A DNA stretch of 64,000 bases from Verrucomicrobiales bacterium (GCA_030730365.1 JANQVJ010000005.1:149678-213677); one strand, 5' to 3'; shown: positions 33,430 to 45,112, counted from the stretch's first letter. A program made the numbers and translations. The notes: generated from the letters alone by a model not told the origin.

Positions 33430-33828
33430 TCAGAAAAACAGTTCGGCGAGGGAGGCGTCGTCGAGCAAGCCCGGATCCGCCACAGCCATGAGTTGCCCGA
33501 GATACTCAATGGCCGCCATTTCCGAAGCCGGGTCAAAGGCGTCGGACTGATCGTCTGAGAGAGCGATGGTCCCTGCGCTGCCGTCTGGTGCCGTGGCGCG
33601 GTTGAGCAGAGGCACGAGGAACAAAGCAAGCGTGGCGCAGGCGGTTGCGCCAATGAGCGCGACGCGACGAGTGAGGAGGGCCTCAATCCATGTCCGCAGA
33701 CCCCGGGGAGATTCCCCGAGCTGTCGCACCTCTCGCAGCACGTTGCGGACGAAGAAGGGGGATGGAGCCACCTCTTTTGCACGGGTGAGTAAATCCCAGG
33801 TCCGGTCTTGATGTTCCTCTTGATTCAT
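33430..33828 (-). CDS. Anti-sigma-factor-like single-pass membrane protein
   Basis: 132 residues from the ATG at 33828; the frame from 33882 overlaps the rpoD tail. N-terminal cytoplasmic part with APSPFFVRNVLREVRQL, one membrane helix (about residues 55-75, VALIGATACATLALFLVPLL), and an acidic periplasmic tail. This layout, and the PSPFF.RNV motif, are what I recall of verrucomicrobial proteins that follow ECF sigma factors, but no ECF gene is adjacent; the gene sits directly behind rpoD. Function is inferred from layout only. Confidence 0.6.
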   Translation of the reverse strand: MNQEEHQDRTWDLLTRAKEVAPSPFFVRNVLREVRQLGESPRGLRTWIEALLTRRVALIGATACATLALFLVPLLNRATAPDGSAGTIALSDDQSDAFDPASEMAAIEYLGQLMAVADPGLLDDASLAELFF

Positions 33829-33878
33829 TCCGGATGAAACACGCCAAAATCCAAAGAGTTTCGATTTTTTGAAAAATA

Positions 33879-35702
<1,824 letters not shown>

Positions 35703-35762
35703 TTTCCAGACGAAAGAGAGGAAAGAAAGAAAGAGGGGAAGGGTCCACGACGGCGGAATCCG

Positions 35763-37640
35763 CTAACATTCGTTTAGTAGTTCTCGCAGGTCAAGGAGGA
35801 CTTTGGAGAGCAGCGTGACCTCGTTTTCAGGTAGCCCCGGAGCCCCGAGTTGGGCCTTGGTGACCGAAATCTGGCGCTGGATGCTTTGTTTCCGCAACGC
35901 AGTGAGGCAGTCGCGAGCGAGTTCGGGGGTGATGCGGGCGCTTTCGTCGCTGAGGAGCCGGTTCACGCAGTGCTGCTCGGCCGGCCCGAGCTGGCCGACG
36001 AAGGCGTTTACGCTCGCGGGGCTCGCCGGATCGAAGTTCGCCTGCCACACTTGGGCGAGGACCTCGGTCTCCGTAAGGTTACGGAAAAAATCAGGGATAG
36101 GCTGCTCCGTGATCTCCTTGCGGATCTCCGCGTCGATAAGGATCCCCCGGCAGAGGAGACGGATCGAGCGGTTCGTTATCTCAATAGGGGCGGTTCTTTC
36201 ATCGGACTCGACCGGTTCGGAAATGCGATTTTCTCCTCCACGCTCCGGACGTCCCGAGCTCTCGGATTGGCGGCGCAGGTTCACGGCATCTCGTTTGAAC
36301 TGGGCCTTTTCCGTTCGCGACTTCGCGGCAATTGCATCCCGCACCAGCTTGCGGATATCGTCCTCCCCGACTCCGAGGCGTATCGTGACGCGGCTGATGA
36401 GCGAGTCCTGCATCATCTTGTCCTCGATCAGGGCGATGTCGGCGGAGAGGTCGCGGGCAAAGTTGAGCCTTTCCCGCAAGCTCCCCTGGTTGAGCTGGCC
36501 ACCGCGCCGGTCGATCTGAAAATCGAAGAACTCAGGAGCGGACTCGAGGATCTCGCGGAGTGCTCCGATTCCCTGTTTGCGGATGAGAGAGTCGGGATCT
36601 TCCCCCTCGGGGAGCAAGGCCAGCCGTATCAGCATGCCCGACGGTGCGAGGATGCGGAAGGCCTTGCTCGCGGCATTCAGGCCCGCCGTATCGGAGTCAA
36701 AGCAGAGCACTACCTCGTCGGTGTGGCGTTTCAGGATGCGGGCGTGGTCGGGGGTGAAAGCTGTCCCGAGCGGCGCGACAATGTTCTCAATTCCTGCTTC
36801 ATAGGCCGCGATGAGATCGAGCTGCCCCTCACAGATGACGGCCCGCTTTTCCCTCAGAATAGCCCGCTTGCTCTTATCGAGGCCGAAAAAGGTTTTGCTC
36901 TTACTAAACAGCACCGTCTCGGGAGAGTTCACATACTTGCCGCCGCCTTGATCTTTCGAGAGGACTCGACCGCTGAAGGCGATGGGCTCGCCGAAGTCGT
37001 TGTTCACCGGGAACATGAGCCGGTGCCGGAAAAAGCTGTAGGCGCCCTTGTGAGGATTGTTTTCCTCGCGCCACTTTGCCAGACCGCCCTCGACGAGCTG
37101 GGCGATCGAGAATCCCTCGTCGCGCGCCCAGTCGATGAAGGGCTTTTGCTCAGTCGGCGCGTAGCCGAACTTCCAGGTCCGCGAAGTCTCCATCGTGAGT
37201 CCGCGCGATTTCAGGTAGTCGCGGGCCTCTTGGGCCGCCGGACTTTTAAAAAGGAGCCGGTGGAACCAGTCCGCCGCCGCCTTTTGCAGCCGCAGGATGT
37301 CGCTGCGTCCGCGCTGTCTGGCCTCTTCCTTCGGATCGAGGACCTCTTCCCGAACGACCACCCCGACCTGACCCGCTAGCTTTTTCGCTGCCTCGGGAAA
37401 GGAGAGATTGTCATAGAGCATCATGAACTTGATCGCATCACCCCCGGCCTGGCAGCCGAAGCAGTGAAAGATCTGCCGCTGCGGGTTGATGTTGAAGCTC
37501 GGCGACTTCTCGTTATGGAAAGGGCAGATCGCGAGGTAGTTTGTGCCCGCCCGTTTCAGAGGAAAATAGCCCTGGATCAACTCGACGATGTCCGTCGCGT
37601 CAAGGATCTCCTGCACTGTTTCCTGGGGGATGATCGCCAT
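35763..37640 (-). CDS. dnaG: DNA primase DnaG
   Basis: 625 residues from the ATG at 37640 (MAIIPQETVQEILDATDIVE); the frame from 37742 adds a non-homologous start. Zinc-binding domain CPFHNEKSPSFN...HCFGC, the primase core, a TOPRIM domain (VICEGQLDLIAAYEAG, then CFDSDTAG), and a C-terminal helicase-binding region. Synthesises RNA primers at the replication fork. Divergent to the ksgA-Nudix gene and followed by rpoD. Confidence 0.97.
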   Translation of the reverse strand: MAIIPQETVQEILDATDIVELIQGYFPLKRAGTNYLAICPFHNEKSPSFNINPQRQIFHCFGCQAGGDAIKFMMLYDNLSFPEAAKKLAGQVGVVVREEVLDPKEEARQRGRSDILRLQKAAADWFHRLLFKSPAAQEARDYLKSRGLTMETSRTWKFGYAPTEQKPFIDWARDEGFSIAQLVEGGLAKWREENNPHKGAYSFFRHRLMFPVNNDFGEPIAFSGRVLSKDQGGGKYVNSPETVLFSKSKTFFGLDKSKRAILREKRAVICEGQLDLIAAYEAGIENIVAPLGTAFTPDHARILKRHTDEVVLCFDSDTAGLNAASKAFRILAPSGMLIRLALLPEGEDPDSLIRKQGIGALREILESAPEFFDFQIDRRGGQLNQGSLRERLNFARDLSADIALIEDKMMQDSLISRVTIRLGVGEDDIRKLVRDAIAAKSRTEKAQFKRDAVNLRRQSESSGRPERGGENRISEPVESDERTAPIEITNRSIRLLCRGILIDAEIRKEITEQPIPDFFRNLTETEVLAQVWQANFDPASPASVNAFVGQLGPAEQHCVNRLLSDESARITPELARDCLTALRKQSIQRQISVTKAQLGAPGLPENEVTLLSKVLLDLRELLNEC

Positions 37641-37777
37641 ATCGGGGGGCCGCAAGTCCTCTCGAAACAGAACTAAAGCGGATCGGATGAAACTCTTAAC
37701 CCTCTTGGACCGTTGTGGCAACGGGGGAGGGGCAAACTCCAACTGGATTCCGCCCTGAAATCCTCCATGTTGGCTCC

Positions 37778-39154
37778 GTGAACCTCTCCGAACTCCAAAC
37801 CCAGCTCAAACGCCTCGACCTTACTCCCAGTCGCAAGCTGGGGCAGAGCTTTCTCGTCGATGACTCGATCTCGGGCTGGATCGCAGCGCAACTCCAGGTA
37901 AAGCCGGACGACTGTGTCATCGAGATCGGGCCGGGCTTCGGTGCTCTCACCGGGCATCTCGTCGGAAAATGCCGCCGCCTCATCCTCGTCGAGGCCGACG
38001 GTCGCCTCGCCAAATTTCTCCAGGAAAAATACGGACCGCTGGGCGTCGAAGTCATCCACGGTGACGCGACGGAGTATGACGTTCGCCCGCTCTTCCTCGA
38101 AGGCAGCGTCAAGTTTATCGGCAATCTCCCGTATTCCGTCGGCAACGCGATCCTGAGCCGCTTCCTCGATGCCCCGAGTCCGGTCAGCAGCGCGATCATC
38201 ATGGTGCAGAAGGAAGTAGGGGACCGCTTTGTTGCCGTCCCCCAGACGAAAAACTACGGCATTCTCAGTCTCATGTTGCAGGAGCGCTGGCGCACCACCG
38301 CCCTCCGCACGGTCGGACCCGAGCCCTTTCACCCGCGTCCCGCGGTTGACTCGACTATCCTGCGCTTTGACCCGCGTCCTTTCGACGAGCTGCCGATGCA
38401 CTCGCCCGAAGTCTTCCGTAGTGTCGTGAAGCAGGGCTTTTCCCAGCGGAGAAAGCAACTCCATAATAATCTCCAGCTCGAGGCGTCCCGCGCGGCGGAG
38501 ATTTTCGGTGCGCTTGGTTTTAAGGCCAGTGTCAGGGCCGAAGAGTTGTCGCTCCTCGAATGGGTAAATCTCTCGAATCAGTTCGACCCGCACCCGTGCA
38601 GTCTCCTCCCGCCTTCGGCGACCGAGTTGCTTGATGTCGTCAATGAGAACGACGACGTCATCGGGTCACTCCCGCGCCGTGAGATCCATGAGCGTGGGCT
38701 CCTCCACCGCGCCGTGCATGTTTTTCTCCAGAACAAAGTCGGCGAAATCTACCTGCAACTGCGTTCGCATTTGAAAGACACCCACCCCCGCAAGTGGGAT
38801 AGCAGTGCCTCTGGTCATCTCGATCCGGGGGAGACTTATCACGACTCCGCCGTCCGCGAACTGTGGGAGGAAGTCTGGGTGCAGCCGAAAGGTGAAGTCA
38901 CCCGCGTCGCCCGCATCGCCGCGTCCGCGGCGACCGATCAGGAGTTCATCGAAGTTTTTCTCGCCGAAGCCAAAGGAAAAATCCGCGTTCACGGCAAAGA
39001 GGTCGACAGTGGCCGGTGGTTCCTGCCCGAGTTCATTGAAGAATGGATCGCAACCCGGCCGCAGGATTTCGCGACCGGATTTATCACGTGCTTTCGGGCG
39101 TGGCGGGGTGGGGGGGATGATGGCATTGGTCTCCCGCCCACGCAACGCGGGTAA
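37778..39154 (+). CDS. KsgA/RsmA 16S rRNA dimethyltransferase fused to Nudix hydrolase
   Basis: 458 residues from a GTG at 37778; a GTG at 37715 would add 21 residues. Residues about 1-275 are RsmA: LTPSRKLGQSFLVDD, SAM motif IEIGPGFGALTG (48-59), catalytic NLPY (116-119), and GFSQRRKQLHNNL. Residues about 282-430 are a Nudix domain with its box GHLDPGETYHDSAVRE.WEE (about 346-366) and a front stretch (ELLDVVNENDDVIGSLPR) like YfcD/isopentenyl-diphosphate-isomerase-type Nudix proteins. The frame is continuous across the joint. Each half has its active-site residues, so it seems a true two-domain protein. Divergent to dnaG. Confidence 0.88.
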   Translation: MNLSELQTQLKRLDLTPSRKLGQSFLVDDSISGWIAAQLQVKPDDCVIEIGPGFGALTGHLVGKCRRLILVEADGRLAKFLQEKYGPLGVEVIHGDATEYDVRPLFLEGSVKFIGNLPYSVGNAILSRFLDAPSPVSSAIIMVQKEVGDRFVAVPQTKNYGILSLMLQERWRTTALRTVGPEPFHPRPAVDSTILRFDPRPFDELPMHSPEVFRSVVKQGFSQRRKQLHNNLQLEASRAAEIFGALGFKASVRAEELSLLEWVNLSNQFDPHPCSLLPPSATELLDVVNENDDVIGSLPRREIHERGLLHRAVHVFLQNKVGEIYLQLRSHLKDTHPRKWDSSASGHLDPGETYHDSAVRELWEEVWVQPKGEVTRVARIAASAATDQEFIEVFLAEAKGKIRVHGKEVDSGRWFLPEFIEEWIATRPQDFATGFITCFRAWRGGGDDGIGLPPTQRG

Positions 39155-39204
39155 TCCTCGGCCTGAGGGGAGGGCTCGGGTTGCGCGGCTCTTACCGACA
39201 AAAA

Positions 39205-39729
39205 ATGACACTGCCGTTGAATGAGATGAGCGCCAAAATTCTAAGACGCACACTGTGGTCATTGCCGCCGGTCTTGTTTTGCACCTATTTCCTGCGGAAG
39301 GCGCTTTACGGCAGTGGCAACGTTCCGGAGATGGCAGCATGGCTCCTTTTTGCCGCAGCGATGCTGATCCTGGTCGCCATACAGTTGGCGTTTCCGATCG
39401 CGGGCATGATTGGTGATTGGGTCTCACGGTTCAGTATGCCGGGCGGCATCGAGATCCCCCCCGTCTCATATATTTTGGCCGACCGATACGAACGGGAGCG
39501 ACGCTGGGAACAGTCGATGGCGGAGTTTCAGAAAATCATCGATTATCATCCTGAAGAATTGTCCGCGCACCTTGGTCGGGTGCGCGTTGCGAGCCGGGGT
39601 TTTGATGATGGGAAACTTGCAAGGAAACTCCTGCGGAGAAGCTTGCGGAAATTGCGCGATGCGGAGTCGCAGAGGGCGCTTCGGATGGAATGGGAGAGGC
39701 TGATGAAAGAAAAGGTGAAAAGGTCATGA
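39205..39729 (+). CDS. Two-helix membrane protein with TPR-like tail
   Basis: 174 residues from the ATG at 39205; other starts at 39181 (TTG) and 39226 are possible. Two membrane helices (about residues 15-40 and 48-75) are followed by a soluble tail with one or two TPR-like helix pairs (SYILADRYERERRWEQSMAE then QKIIDYHPEELSAHLG) and a basic end. No family recognised. Follows the ksgA-Nudix gene on the same strand with a 50-bp gap. Confidence 0.6.
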   Translation: MTLPLNEMSAKILRRTLWSLPPVLFCTYFLRKALYGSGNVPEMAAWLLFAAAMLILVAIQLAFPIAGMIGDWVSRFSMPGGIEIPPVSYILADRYERERRWEQSMAEFQKIIDYHPEELSAHLGRVRVASRGFDDGKLARKLLRRSLRKLRDAESQRALRMEWERLMKEKVKRS

Positions 39730-39951
39730 TACAATTCGTCAACTATCTCTTCTCACACTACACGATAAAAAGGCCCTTTCGCTCTGCCGTGTTGAAAATG
39801 GGATTCTGCATCGTTTTGAGCGGATCCGGCGTCGACGGGGGAGTCCGCTCCTGCCCTATCGGGTAGGATTCAAGGCTGCGAAAATTACCGCATTTCCTGA
39901 ATGTGACTTTCAGAAATCCGGATATACTGCCGAGGTTCGTTCCGCACGTCC

Positions 39952-41040
39952 ATGGCTCTACTCATCACTTACGTTCTCATTGCCCTTGTCATTTCGTTTC
40001 TTTGCTCGCTCCTTGAAGCCAGTCTCCTCACGATCACTCCGTCGGCGATCAACAGTGCAGAACAGCGGGGGGCCCGCTGGGCCGGGCGGATGAAGGAGTT
40101 CAAGGCCGATATCGATCGGCCCCTCTCGGCCATACTCACTCTGAATACCGTCGCCCATACCATGGGGGCAGCCGGGGCGGGGGCCCAGTATGCCCGCATT
40201 TTCGGCAACACGGGTGAGGCGATTTTCGCCGGGGTGCTGACGCTGGCGATTCTCGTCGTCACGGAGATCATTCCAAAAACACTGGGTTCACGCCTCGCGG
40301 TGCCGCTTGCCGGCTTCACCGCGACCGTCCTGCCTTTGTTAATCACGGGTCTCGCTCCGCTCGTCTGGTTTTCGCGGCAGATCACGCGAATGATCACCCC
40401 GAGCGGACATGTCATCCCCGAGATGCACCGTGAAGAATTGCTCGCGATGACCCGCCTCGGGGCCGAATCTGGCCAGATCGATGACCAGGAGAGCCAGTTC
40501 GTGCAGAACCTCATCCAACTCCATTCGATGAAGACCTGGGACATCATGACTCCGCGTCCGGTGATCTTTGCCCTGCCTGAATCGATGCCGCTCACCGACT
40601 TCGTCAAAGCAGTTGAGGACAAGCCTTTCAGCCGCATTCCTGTTTACAAAACGAACCGTGATGAGATCAGCGGTTTTGTCATACGTGGAGAGGTTCTCAT
40701 TGCCCACCTCAAAGATGTGGAAGATAAATTGACGCTCGGCGAAGTCGCTCGGCCTATCGCGGTGGCAGCTGACCATACCGCGGTGGACGCGCTCTTCCGC
40801 CGCTTCATCTCCGAGCGCCATCAAATCATGCTCATCGTCGATGAATTCGGCTCCACCGTGGGTCTCGTGACCTTTGAAGACGTCATCGAGACTATTTTCG
40901 GGTTCGAGATCGTCGATGAGAAAGACAAGGTCGCCGATCTGCAGCTCCATGCGCGCAACCTCTGGAAAGAGCGCGCCCGCCGCATGGGGATAGAGCTCGA
41001 TGAGGATGGGCAACTCCCTCCGCCCGTGGCGCAGCCCTGA
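39952..41040 (+). CDS. CNNM/CBS domain protein (HlyC/CorC family)
   Basis: 362 residues. N-terminal CNNM membrane domain with three to four helices (ALVISFLCSLLEASLLTITP; ILVVTEIIPKTLGSRLAVPL), then two CBS domains (WDIMTPRPVIFALPESMPL and LIVDEFGSTVGLVTFEDV). The transporter-associated C-terminal domain found in longer members is absent, so it is the short form. Members are linked to magnesium or cobalt efflux; metal specificity is not readable here. Preceded by a 220-bp gap without a clear promoter. Confidence 0.9.
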   Translation: MALLITYVLIALVISFLCSLLEASLLTITPSAINSAEQRGARWAGRMKEFKADIDRPLSAILTLNTVAHTMGAAGAGAQYARIFGNTGEAIFAGVLTLAILVVTEIIPKTLGSRLAVPLAGFTATVLPLLITGLAPLVWFSRQITRMITPSGHVIPEMHREELLAMTRLGAESGQIDDQESQFVQNLIQLHSMKTWDIMTPRPVIFALPESMPLTDFVKAVEDKPFSRIPVYKTNRDEISGFVIRGEVLIAHLKDVEDKLTLGEVARPIAVAADHTAVDALFRRFISERHQIMLIVDEFGSTVGLVTFEDVIETIFGFEIVDEKDKVADLQLHARNLWKERARRMGIELDEDGQLPPPVAQP

Positions 41041-41135
41041 TTCCGTGCCCCTGTTGCGGCGACGGGAAAAGTTGACTTCATTTCACCCTTCGCGGAACTT
41101 CCCGCCCCGCTTATCACCAAAACACCCATTCAGTC

Positions 41136-41747
41136 ATGTCTCTGAAATCCCTTATCCTCACCATTACCGTTCTCCTCGGCTCGTCCACCTTCGCGACGGC
41201 CGGACCGAAAGTCCTCCTTAAAACGACGAAGGGTGATATCACCATCGAACTCGATGCGGAGAAAGCCCCCGAGTCATCCAAAAACTTTCTCGCCTACGTG
41301 AAGGACGGCTTCTACAACAAGACGGTCTTCCATCGCGTCATGGAGGAATTCATGGTCCAGGGCGGGGGATTCGAGTTGAAAGAGGACGGCTCGATCGAAC
41401 AGAAGACGACCAAAGACCCCATTCAGAATGAGGCGAAAAACGGGCTCAAGAACGCACGCGGCACTGTCGCGATGGCCCGCACCGGCGACCCTCATAGCGC
41501 GACTGCCCAGTTCTTCATCAATCACGTCGACAACGGCAATCTTGATTACCCCTCCTTTGACGGATGGGGCTATGCCGTCTTCGGCACGGTCGTCGACGGG
41601 CTCGATGTCGTCGATAAGATCGCCGAAGCCGAGACCGCCACGAAGACGCTCAAGGCAGGTTCGGGCGGACAGACGAGAGAGGCGCCGATGGAGAACGTGC
41701 CCGTCGAAAATATCGTCATCGAATCGGCTACGGTCATTGCGGAGTAA
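41136..41747 (+). CDS. Secreted peptidyl-prolyl isomerase, cyclophilin type
   Basis: 203 residues with a signal peptide (ending TFATA-GP). Cyclophilin core with [20 protein letters not shown] and [18 protein letters not shown]; the catalytic Arg (FHRV) and the Gln/Phe pair (QFFINH) are present. Catalyses proline cis-trans isomerisation in the periplasm, assisting envelope protein folding (PpiA-like). A cytoplasmic cyclophilin gene follows 26 bp later, so the two compartments are served by neighbouring genes. Confidence 0.93.
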   Translation: MSLKSLILTITVLLGSSTFATAGPKVLLKTTKGDITIELDAEKAPESSKNFLAYVKDGFYNKTVFHRVMEEFMVQGGGFELKEDGSIEQKTTKDPIQNEAKNGLKNARGTVAMARTGDPHSATAQFFINHVDNGNLDYPSFDGWGYAVFGTVVDGLDVVDKIAEAETATKTLKAGSGGQTREAPMENVPVENIVIESATVIAE

Positions 41748-41773
41748 TTGCTTACAAGTTCTTTTTATATTAT

Positions 41774-42283
41774 ATGAGTGAAAACAAAGAAGCCCTCCCG
41801 CGTGTCTTTTTCGACATGACGGCAGGCGGAGAAAAACTGGGCCGCATCGTCATCGAGCTACGTTCCGACGTGGTGCCGAAGACGGCGGAGAATTTTCGGA
41901 TGCTCTGCACCGGGGAAAAAGGCATCAGCTACAAGGGAAGCCCCTTCCACCGCGTCATCCCCGACTTCATGTGCCAGGGCGGTGACATCACCCGTGGTGA
42001 CGGCACCGGCGGCCAGTCCATCTACGGGCGACGCTTCGACGACGAGAATTTCCAGCTCAAGCACACTGAGCCCGGCATCCTCAGCATGGCCAATGCTGGT
42101 CCGAATACGAACGGTTCCCAGTTCTTCATCACCACGGTGGTGACGGAATGGCTCGACAAGGCCCACGTCGTTTTCGGTAAGGTCGTCGAGGGCATGGACG
42201 TCGTGAAGACGATCGAAGGCTACGGCGCTCGCAGCGGCAAAACTTCGAAGGCCATCGTCGTCGAAGACTGCGGTCAGCTCTAA
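41774..42283 (+). CDS. Cytoplasmic peptidyl-prolyl isomerase, cyclophilin type
   Basis: 169 residues without a signal peptide, close to eukaryotic cyclophilin A in length and motifs: [54 protein letters not shown] and [19 protein letters not shown]. All active-site residues are present. No ribosome site; TATATTATATG directly precedes the start, so translation may begin on a leaderless mRNA. Terminator follows at 42313. Confidence 0.94.
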   Translation: MSENKEALPRVFFDMTAGGEKLGRIVIELRSDVVPKTAENFRMLCTGEKGISYKGSPFHRVIPDFMCQGGDITRGDGTGGQSIYGRRFDDENFQLKHTEPGILSMANAGPNTNGSQFFITTVVTEWLDKAHVVFGKVVEGMDVVKTIEGYGARSGKTSKAIVVEDCGQL

Positions 42284-42312
42284 GCTTTCCCGGTCTGATC
42301 AAAAATTCATCG

Positions 42313-42351
42313 AGTCGTCTCCGGGAATCTGATCTCCGGAGACGACTTTTT
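42313..42351 (+). terminator. Rho-independent terminator behind the cyclophilins
   Basis: Perfect 12-bp stem AGTCGTCTCCGG (42313-42324) / CCGGAGACGACT (42336-42347), 11-base loop, then TTTTT to 42351. Confidence 0.92.
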
Positions 42352-42376
42352 CTTTGGCAGGGGCCATCGTGCTTTC

Positions 42377-43810
42377 ATGAGTGAATCCTACGACGCCGTC
42401 ATCATCGGGTCCGGTCCGAATGGTCTCGCCGCCGCCGTTTACCTCGCGCAGGAGGGTGCCTCGGTCCACGTGATCGAGGCCCATGATCAGATTGGAGGTG
42501 GGGCCCGCACGGCGGAACTGACTTTGCCCGGTTTTCACCACGATGTCTGCTCGGCGATCCATCCCATGGGGGTGGCATCGCCATTCCTAAAGTCGCTACC
42601 GCTCGATCGCTTCGGGCTCGACTGGATCCATCCTGAGATCCCCCTGGCGCATCCCTTTGACGACGGCAGTGCCGCGGTTCTCTTGCGATCCATCGGCGAG
42701 ACGGCTGCGACTTTTAACGCCGCCTCGGGCAGGAGTTATCGACGCCTTTTCGAGCCATTGATAGGGGACTTTGAGAAGACTCTCCCGGATCTTCTCGCGC
42801 CGCCGCGTTTTCCTGAGCATCCGTTCGGGATGCTGAAATTCGGCTTGCGCGCCCTGCCCTCGACTCTCGAATCGGCGCGGGCCTGGTTCAGTGATGAAAA
42901 GGCAAGGGCGCTTCTCGCGGGGAATGCCGCGCATTCGCTGCTGCCGCTTGACCGACTCCTCGCGACGAATGCGATCGGGCTTATGCTGATGCTCGCCGGG
43001 CACGCTTCCGGATGGCCGGTTGCCAAAGGCGGATCAGGGAGAATCACCGACGCCCTGGCCGCCTATCTGCGCTCTCTCGGAGGTTCGATCGAGACGGGGC
43101 GACGGGCCGCGCGGATCGACGAACTCCCCTTGGCCAAAGTGTATCTCTTCGACACTTCCCCCGCCGCTATGGCGGGGATCGTGGGGGAGAGGTTACCGGC
43201 ATCTTATCGGCGGAGACTGTTGAACTACCGACATGCTCCGGGGATTTTCAAAATTGACTACGCCCTCGATGGGGCTGTTCCGTGGAGGGCTCAGGAGTGT
43301 TGCGCTGCCGGGACGGTGCATCTCGGAGGCGGCATCGATGAGATTGTCATTTCCGAGCGGGACACCAATCGCGGAATCCACCCGGACCGCCCTTTTGTCC
43401 TGACTGCCCAGCAGAGCCTCTGCGATCAAAGCCGGGCACCGGCGGGAAAGCACACCTTCTGGGCCTATTGCCATGTCCCCCGGGGCTCGACGGTGGACAT
43501 GAGCGATGCCATCGAGCGACAGATCGAGCGCTTTGCTCCCGGCTTCCGGGACCGGGTCCTCGCGCGCCATACCATGAATTGCGCGGACTACGAGCGCTAC
43601 AACCCTAATCTCATCGGGGGAGACATCGTCGGGGGTATGTCCGACTGGCGACAACTCCTGACTCGACCGGTTGTCCGCGCAAGGCCCCACACCACGCCCA
43701 ATCGGGCTATTTTTCTCTGTTCGGCCTCCACCCCTCCCGGCGCGGGAGTGCATGGGATGTGCGGCTACTGGGCGGCGCGGGAAGCGATGGGGACCATCTC
43801 AGAATCTTAG
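42377..43810 (+). CDS. NAD(P)/FAD-dependent oxidoreductase, phytoene-desaturase-like
   Basis: 477 residues. N-terminal dinucleotide motif AVIIGSGPNGLAAAVYLAQE, then EAHDQIGGGARTAELTLPGF, and a C-terminal flavin segment (FLCSASTPPGAGVHGMCGYW) typical of the phytoene desaturase / PYROXD2-like group. No signal peptide, so cytoplasmic or membrane-associated. No other carotenoid gene is in the window, so carotenoid synthesis should not be assumed. Its promoter region is the short stretch behind the terminator at 42313-42351. Confidence 0.85.
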   Translation: MSESYDAVIIGSGPNGLAAAVYLAQEGASVHVIEAHDQIGGGARTAELTLPGFHHDVCSAIHPMGVASPFLKSLPLDRFGLDWIHPEIPLAHPFDDGSAAVLLRSIGETAATFNAASGRSYRRLFEPLIGDFEKTLPDLLAPPRFPEHPFGMLKFGLRALPSTLESARAWFSDEKARALLAGNAAHSLLPLDRLLATNAIGLMLMLAGHASGWPVAKGGSGRITDALAAYLRSLGGSIETGRRAARIDELPLAKVYLFDTSPAAMAGIVGERLPASYRRRLLNYRHAPGIFKIDYALDGAVPWRAQECCAAGTVHLGGGIDEIVISERDTNRGIHPDRPFVLTAQQSLCDQSRAPAGKHTFWAYCHVPRGSTVDMSDAIERQIERFAPGFRDRVLARHTMNCADYERYNPNLIGGDIVGGMSDWRQLLTRPVVRARPHTTPNRAIFLCSASTPPGAGVHGMCGYWAAREAMGTISES

Positions 43811-43997
43811 TCTTAATCTAATCCCGGTAGTAGGAGTGCGAGTAGAATCAAGAAACTCGCCCATTCAAAAGCGAGGCTTCACCGGCATGACCGGCGACGA
43901 GCATGAATCCCCGGCGGGCTCTCCTTGAGACCTGGGAGCAATGTCGCGAGCGACTCGCGGAAATTCGCCCGGCTTGACCTACCCAGGAGCAACCGTC

Positions 43998-45035
43998 TCA
44001 TTTCTTCCTCACACTCGGGCCGTTGATCCATTGTGGTGGGATCATGATCTGACGCGCGACCGCCGGGACCCCGCGTTCGTGCTGCGAGAGCTGGGTCACG
44101 ATGAGATCGACGGCGGCGGCGGCGAGGTGATCGCGGCGCTGGTAGATCCCGGCGCAGGAGGTCATGGCGGGCGTCCAGTCGTGGACGACAAAACCAATGT
44201 CGTCAGGTACCCGCAGACCGAGTCGCGTGAGCCACTCCGGCACGTGAGTGTCGAAAGAGATGAGGACGTCGGGCCGGTTTTCGTTCATCCATTTGGAAAA
44301 GGCGGCGAACCCTCTTTCGATCCGGTTGTGGGGCAGGAGGAGCAGGGGAATGCGATCTTCGGCGGGGAGACTCTGTTGAAAATGGAAAAACCCGCCGCTA
44401 TAGCCGAACTGCGAACGATTGACAATCCACTGCGTCACCGCGACGCCGATGCGATGGTAGCCTCTCGCGGTGAGTTGCTCGGCTGCGGTCTGGATGCCGA
44501 GGGTCATGTTGCCGGCGCACATGTGCAGCGCCGGTTCGCGCATCGCGTAGCCGAAGGCAACGGAGGCAAAGGGGGAGTAGTCGAGCTTGCTGCACGGCAG
44601 TTGCAGGCTCTGCGGCGAGACAATGACTCCCTCGATCCCCCGGGCGAGGAGGATCTTTTGCAGTCGCTTCGGCGTTAGGCCCTCCCGTCCAAGCCAGAAC
44701 TCCTCGACCGCATAGCCGTGCCCGAGCGCCCGCTGGCGAATCGCCTCGATGGGAACGTATTGGTAGGAAGGGCCGAGGAGATTATCCTGCGGCACTTCTT
44801 CGCGGATCACCGCGATGACCGCGCGAAAGCGAACCGTTTTCCGCGACCGCACCCGGTGCATGAGCCGGGCAAGATCGGGATCCGGTTCGTAGCCGAGCGC
44901 TGCCGCGACCGCTTGCACGCGGGCTCTCGTCTCGGGAGCGACCCTTGGCGCGTTGCGCAAGGCTCGTGATACAGTCATTACCGAGACACCGACCTCGCGG
45001 GCGATATCGTGGAGAGTGGGGGTGCGTTCGAACAT
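43998..45035 (-). CDS. LacI family transcriptional regulator
   Basis: 345 residues. N-terminal helix-turn-helix (TLHDIAREVGVSVMTVSRAL and hinge segment RARVQAVAAALGYEPDP), then a periplasmic-binding-protein-like ligand domain. Divergent to the large double-propeller gene with 77 bp between, so it most likely controls that gene and perhaps the coupled operon behind it, with a sugar or sugar acid as effector. A perfect palindrome lies 2 bp upstream of its own start, consistent with autoregulation. Confidence 0.9.
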   Translation of the reverse strand: MFERTPTLHDIAREVGVSVMTVSRALRNAPRVAPETRARVQAVAAALGYEPDPDLARLMHRVRSRKTVRFRAVIAVIREEVPQDNLLGPSYQYVPIEAIRQRALGHGYAVEEFWLGREGLTPKRLQKILLARGIEGVIVSPQSLQLPCSKLDYSPFASVAFGYAMREPALHMCAGNMTLGIQTAAEQLTARGYHRIGVAVTQWIVNRSQFGYSGGFFHFQQSLPAEDRIPLLLLPHNRIERGFAAFSKWMNENRPDVLISFDTHVPEWLTRLGLRVPDDIGFVVHDWTPAMTSCAGIYQRRDHLAAAAVDLIVTQLSQHERGVPAVARQIMIPPQWINGPSVRKK

Positions 45036-45036
45036 G

Positions 45037-45046
45037 ATGTTAACAT
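45037..45046. promoter_or_regulatory. Palindrome ATGTTAACAT, candidate LacI-type operator
   Basis: Perfect 10-bp palindrome 2 bp upstream of the regulator start and 67 bp upstream of the divergent propeller gene. TGTTAACA-centred sites with A/T flanks are a usual form of LacI-family operators, and position between the two divergent starts fits control of both. Confidence 0.55.
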
Positions 45047-45112
45047 AACGCAGATTTTCCGCGGGTTCGCACTCGTTTCCTTACCTGCGAGCAGTGTAGC
45101 GTGGTGGTGCTC

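Noticed and set aside
35850..37379. Plus-strand open frame of about 500 codons opposite dnaG
   Set aside because: Opposite an unmistakable primase; no motif of its own.
42377..43810. Carotenoid synthesis gene (crtI)
   Set aside because: The fold fits but no other carotenoid gene is near and close relatives in this superfamily have other roles.
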